From positions 1,116,001 through 1,180,000 of the forward strand of contig NZ_JBHZGI010000001.1 of NCBI RefSeq assembly GCF_051900535.1: a stretch of DNA of 64,000 nt, read 5' to 3'. The notes below the pieces were generated by a model. It worked only from the letters and a program-made list of their open reading frames with translations. It did not search any database and was not told the origin of the DNA. This document shows positions 10,267 to 20,038 of this stretch, piece by piece. Made by a program: the position numbers and the translations under genes. Origin of the DNA: Frateuria_A sp051900535. GTDB taxonomy: Bacteria; Pseudomonadota; Gammaproteobacteria; Xanthomonadales; Rhodanobacteraceae. The first letter of the stretch is position 1, and each line of letters begins with the position of its first letter.

Positions 10267-10826
10267 GCCCCAGCCGCAGCCGCAACCAGACCGAACTCGA
10301 CGAGCAGGACTACGGTCCCAGCCGTACCCAGCAACGCCGCGAGGCGCTCGCCGTACTGGCGCTCGCCAACCAGCTGGTCGAGCTGCCGCCCAGCCGCCTG
10401 GCCAAGCTCGACCTGCCCGAAGACGTGCGCGACGAGATCGCCAACGTGCGCCGGATCAGCTCGCACATCGCGCGCAAGCGGCAGTTGGCGTTCCTGGCCA
10501 AGAAGATGCGCCGGCACGAGGACGCGGTATTCGACAGCGTGCGCGCCGAACTGGGCGAGAACCGCGAGCGCCAGCGCCAGGAAACTGCCGCCATGCATCG
10601 CCTGGAGGCGCTGCGCGAACGGCTCCTCGATGACGACGAAGCCGCCGCCACGCTGATCGCCGAGCATCCTTCCGTCGACCGCCAGCACCTGCGCTCGCTG
10701 ATCCGCCAGGCACGCAGCGAGCGAGCGGCGAACAAGCCGCCGCGGGCATACCGGGAGATCTTCCAGTTGCTGAAGGATTTGCAGCAGGAAGATGGCGGCG
10801 ATGAGGGCGAGGACGTCGAGGACTGA
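10263..10826 (+). CDS. darP: ribosome-associated protein DarP (YjgA, DUF615)
   Basis: DarP binds pre-50S particles and helps late assembly of the large ribosomal subunit in E. coli. The 187-residue protein is highly charged and helical. It shows the family segments SRTQQRREALAVLALANQL, LPEDVRDEI and RKRQLAFLAKKMR, and an acidic C-terminus (EDGGDEGEDVED). Translation begins at GTG overlapping the DUF1653 stop. Transcription runs toward a hairpin at 10881. Confidence 0.93.
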   Translation: MSPSRSRNQTELDEQDYGPSRTQQRREALAVLALANQLVELPPSRLAKLDLPEDVRDEIANVRRISSHIARKRQLAFLAKKMRRHEDAVFDSVRAELGENRERQRQETAAMHRLEALRERLLDDDEAAATLIAEHPSVDRQHLRSLIRQARSERAANKPPRAYREIFQLLKDLQQEDGGDEGEDVED

Positions 10827-10880
10827 AGCACCCGCCGCCCTGACCGAGACGCCGAGGCGAGCCCCAGCCCCTCACCCCAA

Positions 10881-10903
10881 CCCTCTCCCCGGTGGGGAGA
10901 GGG
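10881..10903. repeat. CCCTCTCCCC/GGGGAGAGGG palindrome
   Basis: Perfect 10-base arms with a GGT loop, 54 bases after darP. It belongs to the repeat family that also marks the permease-array boundaries (20011-30560) and 50771-50793. It may act as a terminator or transcript-end stabiliser. Confidence 0.7.
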
Positions 10904-10969
10904 AGCATGTCTTTCGCAAGCGCCAATTTTCCAGCCACCCGCTTTCGCCGCGCGAGCAGGCTAGCTCTG

Positions 10970-11242
10970 CGCTTTTAGCTCTGCGCCTTTGCTTCCCGGG
11001 TCCCCTATGGCGCGGCGGGCGGGTGGTGGATCAGCCCGAAGGGTGACCGGCAGGACGCCGGCCAGTTTTTCGTCGGGACAGGAGTCCCGTCGAAAAACCC
11101 CGCCGCCCGCACGCGTACCCGAAGGGCGCGCCATCGGGGTGCCCTTCTCTTTGGTTACTTTCTCTTGGGCAAGCAAGAGAAAGTGACTCGGGCGCCGCGG
11201 GCGTCTGAAAGCTCTTCGCCCTGAGCTAAAAAGCTCTTCGCT
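10970..11242. repeat. intergenic mosaic repeat with two strong hairpins
   Basis: No gene is supported in this 416-base gap between darP and the exporter gene. It holds an inverted repeat at 11065-11097 (GTTTTTCGTCGGGAC facing GTCCCGTCGAAAAAC, one mismatch). A second one at 11157-11184 has perfect 11-base arms, ACTTTCTCTTG and CAAGAGAAAGT, around GGCAAG. The second is a variant of the hairpins at 33086 and 33598. Short open frames across it are judged spurious. Confidence 0.7.
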
Positions 11243-12511
11243 CTAGAGCGACCGCCTCGGTGAAACCAGCAAGTCACCGAACAACAGCCCCGCCACCAGC
11301 GAAATCAACAGCGTGATCAGCAGGATGAAACTGTCCATGCCCAACGTGGTGTCCCGCTCGAACAGATAGGACACGCTGCGAAACCCCACGCTGCCCGGCA
11401 CCAGCAGGATGATCCCCGGCTCGCGGATCACCGCCCCCGGCCGATGCATGTACCGCGCATAGAGATTGGCCAGCGCCCCCAGCAACAACCCGCCGAGGAA
11501 CACGCCAAACGGCGCCCCCGGAATCGCCCCCGACAGCAATCCGCCCCAGCGCGTGGCCAGGTAACCCGCGCACACCGCCACCACGACCACCGCCCAGTCG
11601 CGCCGCGCCGCACGGAACAGGATCGCAAAACCCAGCGCACCGACCAGTAGCGAGGGCCAGTCCATCCAGCGCGGCAATGGCGCCAACGCGTAGCTGCCGG
11701 CGTCGATGCCGAACGCCGCACAGACCTGGCTCGCCGCCACGGTGCCGAAGGTGAGCTTGAGCAGGGTCGCGATCGCCCCGCCCATGCGCGCCATGCCCGA
11801 GGTCAGGTGCTGGCTGGAAATCTCCCGCACCGCCGTGGTCAGCGACATGCCCGGGATCAGCACGATCAATGCCGCGAGCACCACCGACTTGATCGCCAGC
11901 GGCACGATGAAGGCGCTGACCAGGATCGCGCCGGCAGTCGCCACCAATGCGCTGATCGCCTCGCTGGCGGCGGCCAGCCGCGGCCGCGTCGCCGAAAGCA
12001 CGGTAATCAACCCGATCACCAGGCCGATCGCGCCTGCCACCACCAGGTCGGCCCAGGAACTGTGCAGGAACAGCGCCGCGACGCTGGCGGCCGACAAGCC
12101 GTAGCTGCCGACCACGGCGGCCTGGGCGCGCCGTGTCTCCGGCCGGCCCAGGTCGCGCAACAGGCGGAAGCCTTCGCGCAGGCCAAGCTCGCCGGCGATG
12201 GCGCGGTCGGCGATCGCGTCGGCCTCGCAAAGGCGCGCCAGGTGCACGTCGCCCGGCGGCAGCCGCATCACCTGGGTCACCTGGGCCAGCCCTTCCTCGC
12301 TCTGGCTGGGGTCGGCGAAGGAAATGATGATCGCGGTCGGACTGGACCACACGTCCGCGACGAGCGCCAGCCGCTGCGCGGCAGCTGCGATGGCTATCTC
12401 CAGGCGCGCCGCGGAGGTGCCGTACTGATGCAGCCGGCGCGCCAGCTCGACCAGGAAGGCGATCCGCGTATCGACTGGCGCCTGCGCCGCGCCGGCGATC
12501 AATCCGTTCAT
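11243..12511 (-). CDS. threonine/serine exporter (ThrE) family membrane protein
   Basis: A 422-residue inner-membrane protein. The N-terminal soluble part of about 110 residues includes RRLHQYGTSAARLE and the conserved SSPTAIIISFAD. About ten hydrophobic segments follow, forming the ThrE and ThrE_2 halves that are often separate proteins. ALIVLIPGMSLTTAVREI and LLVPGSVGFRS mark the two halves. Family members export threonine or serine in corynebacteria, but the substrate here is not shown. The ATG at 12511 overlaps the NfeD stop by four bases (ATGA), so the two are coupled. Confidence 0.85.
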   Translation of the reverse strand: MNGLIAGAAQAPVDTRIAFLVELARRLHQYGTSAARLEIAIAAAAQRLALVADVWSSPTAIIISFADPSQSEEGLAQVTQVMRLPPGDVHLARLCEADAIADRAIAGELGLREGFRLLRDLGRPETRRAQAAVVGSYGLSAASVAALFLHSSWADLVVAGAIGLVIGLITVLSATRPRLAAASEAISALVATAGAILVSAFIVPLAIKSVVLAALIVLIPGMSLTTAVREISSQHLTSGMARMGGAIATLLKLTFGTVAASQVCAAFGIDAGSYALAPLPRWMDWPSLLVGALGFAILFRAARRDWAVVVVAVCAGYLATRWGGLLSGAIPGAPFGVFLGGLLLGALANLYARYMHRPGAVIREPGIILLVPGSVGFRSVSYLFERDTTLGMDSFILLITLLISLVAGLLFGDLLVSPRRSL

Positions 12512-12954
12512 GCGGCGGGCCGCACCTGCAGCGTATTGCCATCGACGCCGACCACCTCGACGGTGGCACCCAGCGGCAGGTCCGGACCGTTGACCAGCCA
12601 TTCGCCATCGCCCACGCGCGCCTTGCCGCGTCCATTGACGATCGGCTCGATCAGCACGTAGCGCCGACCGACCATCTGCGCACCCCGGCGGTTGAGCCGC
12701 TCGCCGGTGGATTCGGTGCGCCGGAGCTTCGGTCGCAGCATCCAGGCGTAGACCGCGCAGGCGAGGAAGGCCAGCACCGCGAAGGCGATCGCCTGCCCCA
12801 GCAGCGACAGGCCCGGCACCAGCCAGGCCAGCACGCCGGTGGCCGCCGCGCCGATGCCGATCCACAGCAGGAAGTAGCCCGGCAGGGCAACCTCCAGCCC
12901 GATCAGCAGCAAGGCCAGCAGCCACCAAAGGTGATGCGCGGAAAGTAGGGACAT
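12508..12954 (-). CDS. NfeD-family membrane protein
   Basis: 148 residues with three hydrophobic segments near the N-terminus (LLSAHHLWWLLALLLIGLE onward). A C-terminal OB-fold domain, about residues 85-148, contains GRRYVLIEPIVNGRGKARVG. NfeD proteins pair with SPFH/stomatin proteins, and the qmcA-like gene lies just upstream on the same strand. The pair is thought to organise membrane microdomains. It overlaps the exporter start by four bases. Confidence 0.88.
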   Translation of the reverse strand: MSLLSAHHLWWLLALLLIGLEVALPGYFLLWIGIGAAATGVLAWLVPGLSLLGQAIAFAVLAFLACAVYAWMLRPKLRRTESTGERLNRRGAQMVGRRYVLIEPIVNGRGKARVGDGEWLVNGPDLPLGATVEVVGVDGNTLQVRPAA

Positions 12955-13043
12955 CGATGGAACTCCTGCCAGGTCCTCGGGATGAGCCGTCGCGCGGGTA
13001 CTTCGACTCCGCTGCGCCACGCCCGGAACGAACGGCCGCGAAT

Positions 13044-13988
13044 CTACCGCGGCGGCGGTACGACCTTGGCCGAGCCCTGCTGCGACAGCGCCTCCTTGGC
13101 CATCTCGGCGATGCCCGCGAGCGAACCGATCACGCCGGTCGCTTCCATCGGCAGCAGCAGCATCTTCTGGTTCGGCGAGTGCGCGATTTCCTTCAGCGCC
13201 TCGACGTATTTGTTGGCGACGAAGTAGTTGAGCGCGTTGATGTTGCCGCTGGCGATCGCGTCGGACACCATCCGGGTCGCCTCGGCCTCGGCCTCGGCCA
13301 GGCGGATGCGCGCCTCGGCTTCGCGGAAGGCGGCTTCCTTCTTGCCCTCGGCGGCCAAGATCGCACTCTGCTTCTCGCCGTCGGCCTTGAGGATCGCCGC
13401 CTGCTTGAAGCCCTCGGCCTCCAGGATGTTGGAACGCTTCTCGCGCTCGGCCTTCATCTGCTTGGCCATCGAATCGACCAGGTCGCGCGGCGGCGCAATG
13501 TCCTTGATCTCGATGCGGTTGACCTTGACGCCCCACGGGTGGGTGGCTTCGTCGACCACGCGCAGCAGCTGCGCGTTGATGGTGTCGCGCTTGCTCAGGG
13601 ATTCATCCAGGTCCATCGAGCCCAGCACCGTGCGGATGTTGGTCATCACCAGCGCCAGCGACGCCTGCTCCAGGTTGGCCACCTCGTAGGCGGCCTTGGC
13701 CGCGTCCAGCACCTGGTAGAAGACCACGCCGTCCACGCGCACGACCGCGTTGTCCTTGGTGATGACGTCCTGCGAGGGCACGTCCAGCACCTGCTCCATC
13801 ATGTTCATCCTGGCGCCGACGGCCTGGTAGAACGGCACCAGGAAATGCAGGCCCGGGCTCAGCGTGCGCGTGTAGCGACCGAAGGTCTCCACGGTCCACT
13901 CGTAGCCTTGCGGCACGATCCGCACCAGCTTGGCGATCACGATGATCACCAGCAACACCAGCACCACGCCGATTATCCAGCTGCCCAT
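13044..13988 (-). CDS. qmcA: SPFH/stomatin-family membrane protein
   Basis: 314 residues with one N-terminal membrane anchor (WIIGVVLVLLVIIVIAKLV). The SPFH domain, about 25-190, has VPQGYEWTVETFGRYTRTL and KDIAPPRDLVDSM. A long alanine/glutamate-rich coiled coil at about 195-260 follows (EAEARIRLAEAEAEATRMV). QmcA-like proteins form large inner-membrane complexes with NfeD partners and influence membrane proteases. It starts the short qmcA-nfeD-exporter run, 95 bases after the histidine kinase gene. Confidence 0.93.
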   Translation of the reverse strand: MGSWIIGVVLVLLVIIVIAKLVRIVPQGYEWTVETFGRYTRTLSPGLHFLVPFYQAVGARMNMMEQVLDVPSQDVITKDNAVVRVDGVVFYQVLDAAKAAYEVANLEQASLALVMTNIRTVLGSMDLDESLSKRDTINAQLLRVVDEATHPWGVKVNRIEIKDIAPPRDLVDSMAKQMKAEREKRSNILEAEGFKQAAILKADGEKQSAILAAEGKKEAAFREAEARIRLAEAEAEATRMVSDAIASGNINALNYFVANKYVEALKEIAHSPNQKMLLLPMEATGVIGSLAGIAEMAKEALSQQGSAKVVPPPR

Positions 13989-14083
13989 GGCCCCCTCCTG
14001 TGGTTGAGCGACCAGTATAGGCGCGCGATGCCTGCAGGGCGCGCCTGTGCGCGCCCGCGGGCCGGTCCAGAACCGGCGCGCTC

Positions 14084-15460
14084 CTACTGGTTTCTTGCCG
14101 GCAGCAGCAGGCTGACCCGCAAGCCGCCATCCTCGCGGTTGGCCAGGGTGATTCGCCCGCCGTGCGCCTCGGTGATCTCGCGTGCCAGCGCCAGTCCCAG
14201 GCCGGTGCCTGCGCGCTTGGTCGAATAGAACGGCAGCAGCGCCTGCGCCAGCACCGTCTCGCTCATGCCGGGACCGCGATCGGCCACCTCGATGCGCCAG
14301 TCGTGGCCGACCTGCGCCAGCGCGAGCGTCACGCCGTCCTCGGCACCGCCTGCCTCGTGCGCATTCTTGATCAAGTTGATCAGCACCTGCTCGATCTGCG
14401 CCTTGTCGAACCAGCCAGGCTCGGTCGGCACCGGTCCGGCCAACTGGAACCGGCAGTGCAGCGCCAGGCTGTCCAGGAACGCTTGCCAGTCGATCGCCTG
14501 CGGCTGCGGCGCCGGCAGCTTGGCGAAGCTTGCATAGCCGGCGATGAAGCCGTGCAGGTGGCGCGCTCGCTCGCCGATGGTGGCGAACACGCCGGGCAGC
14601 CGCGCCAGGTCACCGCGCCGGGCCAGTTCCGCACCCGAATGCGCCAGCGAAGAGATGGGTGCCAGCGAATTGTTGAGCTCGTGGCTGATCACGCGGATCA
14701 CCCGCTTCCACGTCGCAACTTCCTGGCGCGACAGTTCGCGCGTCATGCGGCGCAGCGAATACAGCTTGTGCGGCCGCCCCTGCAGGCGGAACAGCCGCTG
14801 TGACAGGTGGAACGTTTCCTCGGCGCCGTCCATGGGCACGCTGAGCAGCGCATCCTCGCCGCTCTCCACCGCCCGGCGCAGCGCCTCGGGGACGTTGAGC
14901 AGCAACTCGCCGAAATCCAGCCCATTGAGGCTGCGCCCCTCGTTGAACAGATGCCTCGCGGCGATGTTGGCGTAGGCGATGCGCCCCTGGGCGTTGGCCA
15001 GCACCAGCGACACGGGCGTGTGCTGCACCACCGTGTCCAGCAACAACTCGCGCTGCACCAGGTGCTGGCGTTGTTCGCGCAAGGTCTGGCCCAGCGTGTT
15101 GTGCATGCGGATCAGGGCACCGAGTTCGTCGCGCCGGTCGGCCGCGATCGAGAAGCTGAAATCCCCGTCGCGGAAGCTCGCCACCGCGCCTTCGAGCGCA
15201 CGCAGCAGGCGGCGGATCGGCGACATCACCTGCCCGCCCAACCAGAACGCCAGCGGCAGCATCACCAGCATGGTGGCGAGCAAGCTGCCGGAGATGCCCG
15301 GCCAGGTCGGCAGGTGAACGCCTAGGCGCGGGTCGTGGCGCAGCCACGCCAGCACCTGCGGCATCGGCCACTGGGTCAGCCCGGCGTAGACCAGCGCGCC
15401 GCTGAGGCTCGCCAGCATGAGCAGCCCGGTCAGCCGGACCTGCAGCGATCTCAGTTGCAT
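14084..15460 (-). CDS. sensor histidine kinase (NtrY/AtoS-like) of the permease cluster
   Basis: 458 residues. Two membrane segments (about 10-28 and 56-76) enclose a short periplasmic loop. HAMP is at about 77-130 and a PAS-like domain at about 140-240. The phosphoacceptor is His260 in RVISHELNNSLAPIS. The ATPase domain has NLIKNAHEA, DRGPGMS and GTGLGLALAREI. It is expected to phosphorylate the sigma54 regulator encoded two genes upstream. The loop of about 27 residues is too small for a large ligand domain, so sensing may occur in the membrane or through a partner. AGGAG precedes the ATG at 15460. Its TAG stop lies in a GTAGGAGCGC repeat end. Confidence 0.93.
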   Translation of the reverse strand: MQLRSLQVRLTGLLMLASLSGALVYAGLTQWPMPQVLAWLRHDPRLGVHLPTWPGISGSLLATMLVMLPLAFWLGGQVMSPIRRLLRALEGAVASFRDGDFSFSIAADRRDELGALIRMHNTLGQTLREQRQHLVQRELLLDTVVQHTPVSLVLANAQGRIAYANIAARHLFNEGRSLNGLDFGELLLNVPEALRRAVESGEDALLSVPMDGAEETFHLSQRLFRLQGRPHKLYSLRRMTRELSRQEVATWKRVIRVISHELNNSLAPISSLAHSGAELARRGDLARLPGVFATIGERARHLHGFIAGYASFAKLPAPQPQAIDWQAFLDSLALHCRFQLAGPVPTEPGWFDKAQIEQVLINLIKNAHEAGGAEDGVTLALAQVGHDWRIEVADRGPGMSETVLAQALLPFYSTKRAGTGLGLALAREITEAHGGRITLANREDGGLRVSLLLPARNQ

Positions 15461-15488
15461 GCGAGGCTCCTGCCCCGGGGCAGGTGCG

Positions 15489-15824
15489 TCAGTGGCACGC
15501 AGGATCCATCGGCGTCTGCGGGCAGTTGACTGCCGGACGGCCATTGCGATCCATCGTGCCCATGGTGCCGACAGCCGCATTGCCCGAGTGCTGCTGCGCC
15601 GCGTTGCCCATGGGTTGGGTATAGCTGTCGCGCTCCTTGAACTTGAAGTGCGATGCGGACTTCTTTTCCTTCAGTGCGGGAGCGGCATCGGCCCGGTAGC
15701 TCGCCGTGGAGGCCGGCGCCGGGGTGCTCCAGCTGTCGCTGGCCTGGCTGGAGGGTGGCACCGCCTGGGCGTGGGCCCCGGCAGCCGCCAGCAGCGAGGC
15801 AAGCACGATGATCCGGATATGCAT
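15489..15824 (-). CDS. small secreted protein of unknown function between regulator and kinase genes
   Basis: A 111-residue protein I do not recognise. It has a clear signal peptide (MHIRIIVLASLLAAAGAHAQ) with a likely cut after AHAQA. The mature part of about 90 residues is polar, rich in serine, alanine and lysine (ALKEKKSASHFKFKERD), and ends in a cysteine pair, NCPQTPMDPACH. AAGGAG stands before the ATG at 15824; a longer frame has no such site. It ends 28 bases before the kinase gene and starts 153 bases after the regulator gene, so it may be a periplasmic accessory of the signalling pair. Confidence 0.75.
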   Translation of the reverse strand: MHIRIIVLASLLAAAGAHAQAVPPSSQASDSWSTPAPASTASYRADAAPALKEKKSASHFKFKERDSYTQPMGNAAQQHSGNAAVGTMGTMDRNGRPAVNCPQTPMDPACH

Positions 15825-15977
15825 GGTTCCTGCTCCTTGGGGACTGGCGCGATCATCCCGCGCGCCCGTCGTACCGGCAACCGCCGTCATGCAGTGCTGG
15901 ACGGGATTCAGCCCGCCGCCCCTCCACGCCACGGCGGACCACGGTGGGCCTCCAGTCCACTCTGCCGCCTGGCGACG

Positions 15978-17315
<1,338 letters not shown>

Positions 17316-17398
17316 TTTTTTCCTGCACATGCCGGCATGGATGCATCTCCACGCCAAAAGGTTGCCACAGGTCCGCCAAAGGGGAAGCCACTTGCCCT

Positions 17399-18613
17399 TC
17401 AGACCGACCGCGTGGCCACCACCGGCGGTACCGCCGCCGCGCGCAGCGCTGGCGCCAGCACGGCCAGCTGGCCCAGGCCCCACAGCACCAGCGCGCCGAC
17501 CGGCAGGTAAAGCACCGGCAGGCGCGGGAGTTCGTATCGGGTCATCAGCAGCAGGTTGATGCCGAACGCGAGCGCCATGCCGAGCGCGATGCCGAAGCTG
17601 ACAATCAGGAAGTTCTCGGTCTGGAAATAGTTCAGGATGTCGCCGCGGGTCGCGCCCAGCGCACGCCGCACGCCGATCTGCTTGCGCCGCTGCGCCACCC
17701 AGAAGCTGGTCAGGCCGACGATGCCCAGCGAGGTCACCAGCAGCAGCGCCACGATCACGCCGACCAGCATGCCGGCCATCGCGCGATCGTCGCGGAAATA
17801 GCGGTCGCGAAGTTGCGGGATGGTCTGGCTGCCGTGGCTGTCGACCACGACTTCCGGTGCGACCTTGGCAATACGCGCACGCGCGTCCCGCAACACCCGG
17901 TCCAACTGGTCCGGCGCCGCACGCAACAGATAGACGCCGGCCAGATTCTCGCCGGGCAGTGCGGGCACGAACACCGACCACTCGCGGGTTTCCGGACCAC
18001 CCTCACCGCCCGAGGGCCGGGCCAGGTGATCGAGCAGACCCATCACGCGAAATGGCCGGTCGGCGCACCAGATAACCTTGCCGAGCGGGTCGGCGCCGGG
18101 CCACAGGTATTCGGCCAGCGCGCGCGTCACCAGCACCGGGGCGCCCTTGGGCAGGAAGTCGACTACTGGCCGCATGTCGGCTTCCTGAGGCGCGCGTCCC
18201 GATACCACGCGCGCGCCCAGCGCCTCGAAGCTGCCAGGGCCGCCCACGTAAAAGTCGACCACGCCGGCGATGTCCCGTGCGTCCCGGCTGAGCTTGATGC
18301 CAGCGGTGCCGGCGTGGTCGCCGAAGGGTACGGCGTTGATCACGCTGACCGACTGCATGCCCTGGATCGTGCGCAGGCCGTCGAGCACGCGGGCATTGAG
18401 GTCGGTCGACTGCGACGGCTCGAATCCGGTAATGGTCAGCTCCGCCAGCGAACTTTCCTGGATGCCGCTCTGCATGCGCATCTGCTGCAACCGGTTGGCG
18501 ATCAGGAAGCAGGCATTGCACAGCACGCCGCAGGCGAGCGCGATCTCCAGCACGATCAGCAGCGTGGCCAGGCGATGGCGGCGCAGTGCGGCGAGGACAG
18601 GTTGTATCTGCAT
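17399..18613 (-). CDS. FtsX/MacB-type ABC permease, B subunit of pair 5
   Basis: 404 residues, the last permease of the array. TM1 lies near residues 15-38 and carries the B-type motif CNACFLIANR. A periplasmic domain spans about 40-285. Three C-terminal membrane segments make up the FtsX domain, with VGLTSFWVAQRRKQIGVRRA between them. It ends VPPVVATRSV, like B4. The periplasmic segment after TM1 departs most from the other B subunits (VINAVPFGDHAGTAG rather than a G-x-W motif). It follows A5 after 44 bases, the widest gap inside a pair. It should form a heterodimer with A5, powered by the ATPase at 30577. Confidence 0.9.
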   Translation of the reverse strand: MQIQPVLAALRRHRLATLLIVLEIALACGVLCNACFLIANRLQQMRMQSGIQESSLAELTITGFEPSQSTDLNARVLDGLRTIQGMQSVSVINAVPFGDHAGTAGIKLSRDARDIAGVVDFYVGGPGSFEALGARVVSGRAPQEADMRPVVDFLPKGAPVLVTRALAEYLWPGADPLGKVIWCADRPFRVMGLLDHLARPSGGEGGPETREWSVFVPALPGENLAGVYLLRAAPDQLDRVLRDARARIAKVAPEVVVDSHGSQTIPQLRDRYFRDDRAMAGMLVGVIVALLLVTSLGIVGLTSFWVAQRRKQIGVRRALGATRGDILNYFQTENFLIVSFGIALGMALAFGINLLLMTRYELPRLPVLYLPVGALVLWGLGQLAVLAPALRAAAVPPVVATRSV

Positions 18614-18657
18614 GGTTCCTTCGGGCTCCCTTCAGGAGTGCGGCTGCGGGCAGCGCA

Positions 18658-19980
18658 TCAAAGCGTTTTCAATTGCAGGCCGGGTGTCACCCGGCTCGCG
18701 CGAAGGGCTGGCACGAGGCCGGCGAGCAAAGCGGCGAGCACGGCCAGCACGAAGGTGGCGAGGAACATGCCCGCGTCCAGATGCACCAGATCGGCATACT
18801 CGACCGGCTGGCGGCGCACCAGCCACAGGCCCGCCAGGGTCAGCAGCCAGCCGCCGAGGCCACCGAGCAGGCCGATCATGCCGGCCTCCACGAGACACTG
18901 GGCGAATACCGCGATGCGGCTCGCGCCCAGCGCACGGCGGACACCGATCTCGCCGCTGCGCCGCAGGAACTTGGCCAGCAGCAGGCCGACCGTGTTGAAC
19001 AGGCAGACCAGCAGGAACGCGAACGCCAGCACGACCTGGAGCCGCACGTCGCTGGGTACGACGTGGTTGAAGTCCAGCCATTGCATCAGGTCCATCATCC
19101 GCGTGTTGTCGGCATGCACGAAACGGCCGAGCGCCTTCTGCTGGGCGGCATAGTCGGCCACGAAGCGGCGGTAGCTGGCGACCTTCGCCGCATCGTTCAG
19201 CTGCACCCACAGGGCTACCCAGACGCACGGCGCGGTCTGCAGGTGCTTGAGCGCCTCGAGATCGCCCCAGCAGGTGAACACGTTGAATTCGTTGCCGGCG
19301 ACATCCTGCGCCGCGCTGAAGGGCATGAAGACGTCCTCCGGCTTGGCATAGAAGGAAGCGGTCCGGCCCTCCGAGAAGCGCCCTCCGGCAACGTCGTAGA
19401 ACTGTGGCGAAGGACGCCAGGGCGCCAGCACGCCCACGATCCGCACGTCCGAATTCTTCAACCGCAGGGTCCGGCCCACGCTGTTGGCGCCGCCGAACAG
19501 CCTGTTGTTGAGGTCGGTGGAGATCACGGCCACGCGCGTGCGCTGTGCATCATCGGCCGGCGTCCAGGCGCTTCCGTAGATCAGCGGCGCGGCGAACATC
19601 GGGAAGAAGTCGCTGCTGGTCGCGAGCACCCGCGCCATCTGCGGCGGCAGGTTTACTCCCGGCGCCCGCATCTTCAGCGAGCTGGTCGCGATCAGCGCCT
19701 GGCGGTCGGCGCGATGCGCGCTCCACAGGTCCACCGCCGAGCGGTAGTCCATCACGTCGCGCGGCTGGCTGTCCGGCGTGGGGCTGTCGGTCGGATCGAC
19801 CTGTGGATAGAACAGCGTGGCGCTACGGCCCGGCATCGGGTCGCCGGACAGCAGATGCATTACCGTCAGCGTGGTCATGCTCGCGCCGATGCCGACGGCG
19901 ATCGCCAGCACCATCAGCGCAGTCAGCATCTTGTTGCGCTTGAGGCTGCGCAATGCAAGATCGAAGTAGTAGCCAAACAT
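18658..19980 (-). CDS. FtsX/MacB-type ABC permease, A subunit of pair 5
   Basis: 440 residues beginning MFGYYFDLALRSLKRNK. TM1 is at about 20-42, the periplasmic domain at about 45-310, and three C-terminal membrane segments carry LLAKFLRRSGEIGVRRALGA. Cys237 and Cys252 flank 14 residues, the second in CVWVALW. The periplasmic stretch after residue 200 is longer than in A3 and A4 (KPEDVFMPFSAAQDVAGNEF), making this the most divergent A subunit of the second subfamily. It follows a hairpin at 20011-20031 that separates it from pair 4. Confidence 0.9.
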   Translation of the reverse strand: MFGYYFDLALRSLKRNKMLTALMVLAIAVGIGASMTTLTVMHLLSGDPMPGRSATLFYPQVDPTDSPTPDSQPRDVMDYRSAVDLWSAHRADRQALIATSSLKMRAPGVNLPPQMARVLATSSDFFPMFAAPLIYGSAWTPADDAQRTRVAVISTDLNNRLFGGANSVGRTLRLKNSDVRIVGVLAPWRPSPQFYDVAGGRFSEGRTASFYAKPEDVFMPFSAAQDVAGNEFNVFTCWGDLEALKHLQTAPCVWVALWVQLNDAAKVASYRRFVADYAAQQKALGRFVHADNTRMMDLMQWLDFNHVVPSDVRLQVVLAFAFLLVCLFNTVGLLLAKFLRRSGEIGVRRALGASRIAVFAQCLVEAGMIGLLGGLGGWLLTLAGLWLVRRQPVEYADLVHLDAGMFLATFVLAVLAALLAGLVPALRASRVTPGLQLKTL

Positions 19981-20010
19981 CCGCGTGTTCCTCCTGCTTT
20001 TCCTCTGCTC

Positions 20011-20031
20011 CCTCTCCCACCGGGGGAGAGG
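20011..20031. repeat. hairpin between permease pairs 4 and 5
   Basis: CCTCTCCC and GGGAGAGG arms around a five-base loop, in the 58-base gap between B4 and A5. No T-run follows on the coding strand, so it does not look like a simple intrinsic terminator. Confidence 0.7.
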
Positions 20032-20038
20032 CGCGAAA

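Noticed and set aside
17316..17398. Sigma54 promoter for the regulator gene
   Set aside because: The nearest match on the coding strand (TGGCAACCTTTTGGC) lacks the -12 GC element at the right place.
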